A DNA stretch of 7,381 nucleotides from Thermoanaerobacterales bacterium (lineage in GTDB: Bacteria; Bacillota; Thermosediminibacteria; Thermosediminibacterales; Tepidanaerobacteraceae). The stretch covers positions 1-7,381 of the forward strand of contig DUTQ01000381.1 in NCBI GenBank assembly GCA_012841995.1, in the 5' to 3' direction. A program made the translations under genes and the position numbers. The notes under the pieces were generated by a model. The model was not told the DNA's origin and ran no database searches. It saw nothing but the letters and a program-made list of their open reading frames with translations. Of the stretch, positions 6,711-7,381 are shown piece by piece (positions within the stretch are counted from its first letter, which is position 1; every line of letters starts with the position of its first letter).

Positions 6711-7381
6711 ATGATAATTAAATTGGCTTTTTCCTATATAAAAAAGCAAAAAGGAAAAACTATAACACTTTTGGCAGGTGTAGGATTAGCGGTTATGCTA
6801 ATCTTTTCAATGCTTGTAATCAGAGATTCGGGATATGATAGTCAGATAAGAGAAGCAAAAAACTTACATGGAGATTATAATCTGTTTTTTGATGACATTG
6901 ATATGAACTCAGTAGAAGAACTGAAAAAGCAGAAAGAGGTAAAAAAATTAATCAGTGTGAAATATTTATGCGAAGTAGTTAACACTGATAATGGAGTTGC
7001 AGTTGACTTAAATATATTTAATAAAGATTATATTGATTCCCTCAATTATAAGTTTATAGGGAGAAAGCCTATAAAAGATGGAGAAATAGTAATAGAAGAA
7101 AAAGCAACAGAGCAAATGGGGATTAAAGATCCTTTAAATAAAGAGATCGACTTAATGGTATTAAACAAGTATTTGGATAAAGACAATATTCCGCAAATAG
7201 ACAGCGGAAATAAAAGATTTAAAATTGTTGGCTTGATACAGAAACCGGAAAAATATTATAAATCATTAAATGGTTTTAAGTGCCAAGCATTTATTTCAGA
7301 AGAAACAAATCTGCCCATAACAAAAACTGAAGGTACATATAAAGGGAATATATATCTTCATAATAAGAAAGACGAATCTAC
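6711..7381 (+). CDS. FtsX/MacB-type ABC transporter permease, 3' end missing
   Basis: The frame is open from an ATG at 6711 to the right edge (223 complete codons), so the gene continues outside. AGAGAGGT at 6693-6700 is the ribosome binding site, 10 nt upstream. The protein opens with a short basic stretch (LAFSYIKKQKGKT) and one hydrophobic segment at about residues 17-37, typical of the first membrane helix of FtsX-like permeases. A long extracytoplasmic domain follows, resembling the MacB periplasmic core; its GRKPIKDGEIVIEE near residues 117-130 is the usual pattern, and KIVGLIQKP lies further on. The family couples a cytoplasmic ATPase to export of, or resistance to, peptides, or to signalling; the substrate cannot be told. 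Such permeases normally sit beside their ATPase gene. None lies upstream here, so it should be downstream or elsewhere. The remaining membrane helices would be expected in the missing part. It probably forms a separate unit from the SMC operon. Confidence 0.85.
   Translation, partial: MIIKLAFSYIKKQKGKTITLLAGVGLAVMLIFSMLVIRDSGYDSQIREAKNLHGDYNLFFDDIDMNSVEELKKQKEVKKLISVKYLCEVVNTDNGVAVDLNIFNKDYIDSLNYKFIGRKPIKDGEIVIEEKATEQMGIKDPLNKEIDLMVLNKYLDKDNIPQIDSGNKRFKIVGLIQKPEKYYKSLNGFKCQAFISEETNLPITKTEGTYKGNIYLHNKKDES

Noticed and set aside
1..7381. tRNA, rRNA, CRISPR array, transposase or insertion sequence ends
   Set aside because: I saw no spaced direct repeats, tRNA-like cloverleaf or transposase motif; the only repeat of note is the inverted repeat at 1-152.

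Overview
The window is AT-rich. It uses AGA/AGG arginine codons and ATA isoleucine codons heavily, and its genes have strong GGAGG/AGAGG-type ribosome binding sites. This points to a low-GC Firmicute, most likely a clostridium or bacillus relative. All genes lie on the + strand.

About nine tenths of the window (110-6564) is one tightly overlapping three-gene operon for an SMC-like complex of the MukF-MukE-MukB / Wadjet JetA-JetB-JetC type. The order is a kleisin-like helical and winged-helix protein (jetA-like, 110-1411), a small MukE-like winged-helix protein (jetB-like, 1401-2150) and a giant coiled-coil ABC-type ATPase with a central hinge (jetC-like, 2128-6564). The first two genes overlap by 11 nt and the next two by 23 nt, so translation is probably coupled and the subunits made together. 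Known Wadjet complexes extrude DNA loops, recognise small circular DNA such as plasmids, and cleave it with the nuclease JetD. No JetD gene lies in this window. It is either upstream of position 1 or absent. From memory, gene 2 resembles the DUF6063 family found in type III Wadjet operons, but I could not search to confirm this.

The left edge is abnormal. Positions 1-63 are an almost perfect reverse complement of 90-152 (one mismatch), around a 26-nt loop, and the right arm is the 5' coding region of the jetA-like gene. The jetA-like protein therefore has no convincing start: it looks N-terminally truncated and begins at best at a TTG inside the repeat arm. The structure may be a fold-back assembly or amplification artefact at a contig end, or a real inverted duplication of the 5' end of the gene.

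After the operon comes a 146-nt gap with a plausible promoter and no convincing terminator. A separate gene then starts at 6711: an FtsX/MacB-type ABC transporter permease that runs off the right edge. It has no obvious link to the SMC system.

The most interesting points are the degenerate nucleotide-binding motifs of the ATPase (Leu for the first P-loop Gly, Asn at the usual catalytic Glu), the missing nuclease, and the inverted repeat that cuts into the kleisin gene.
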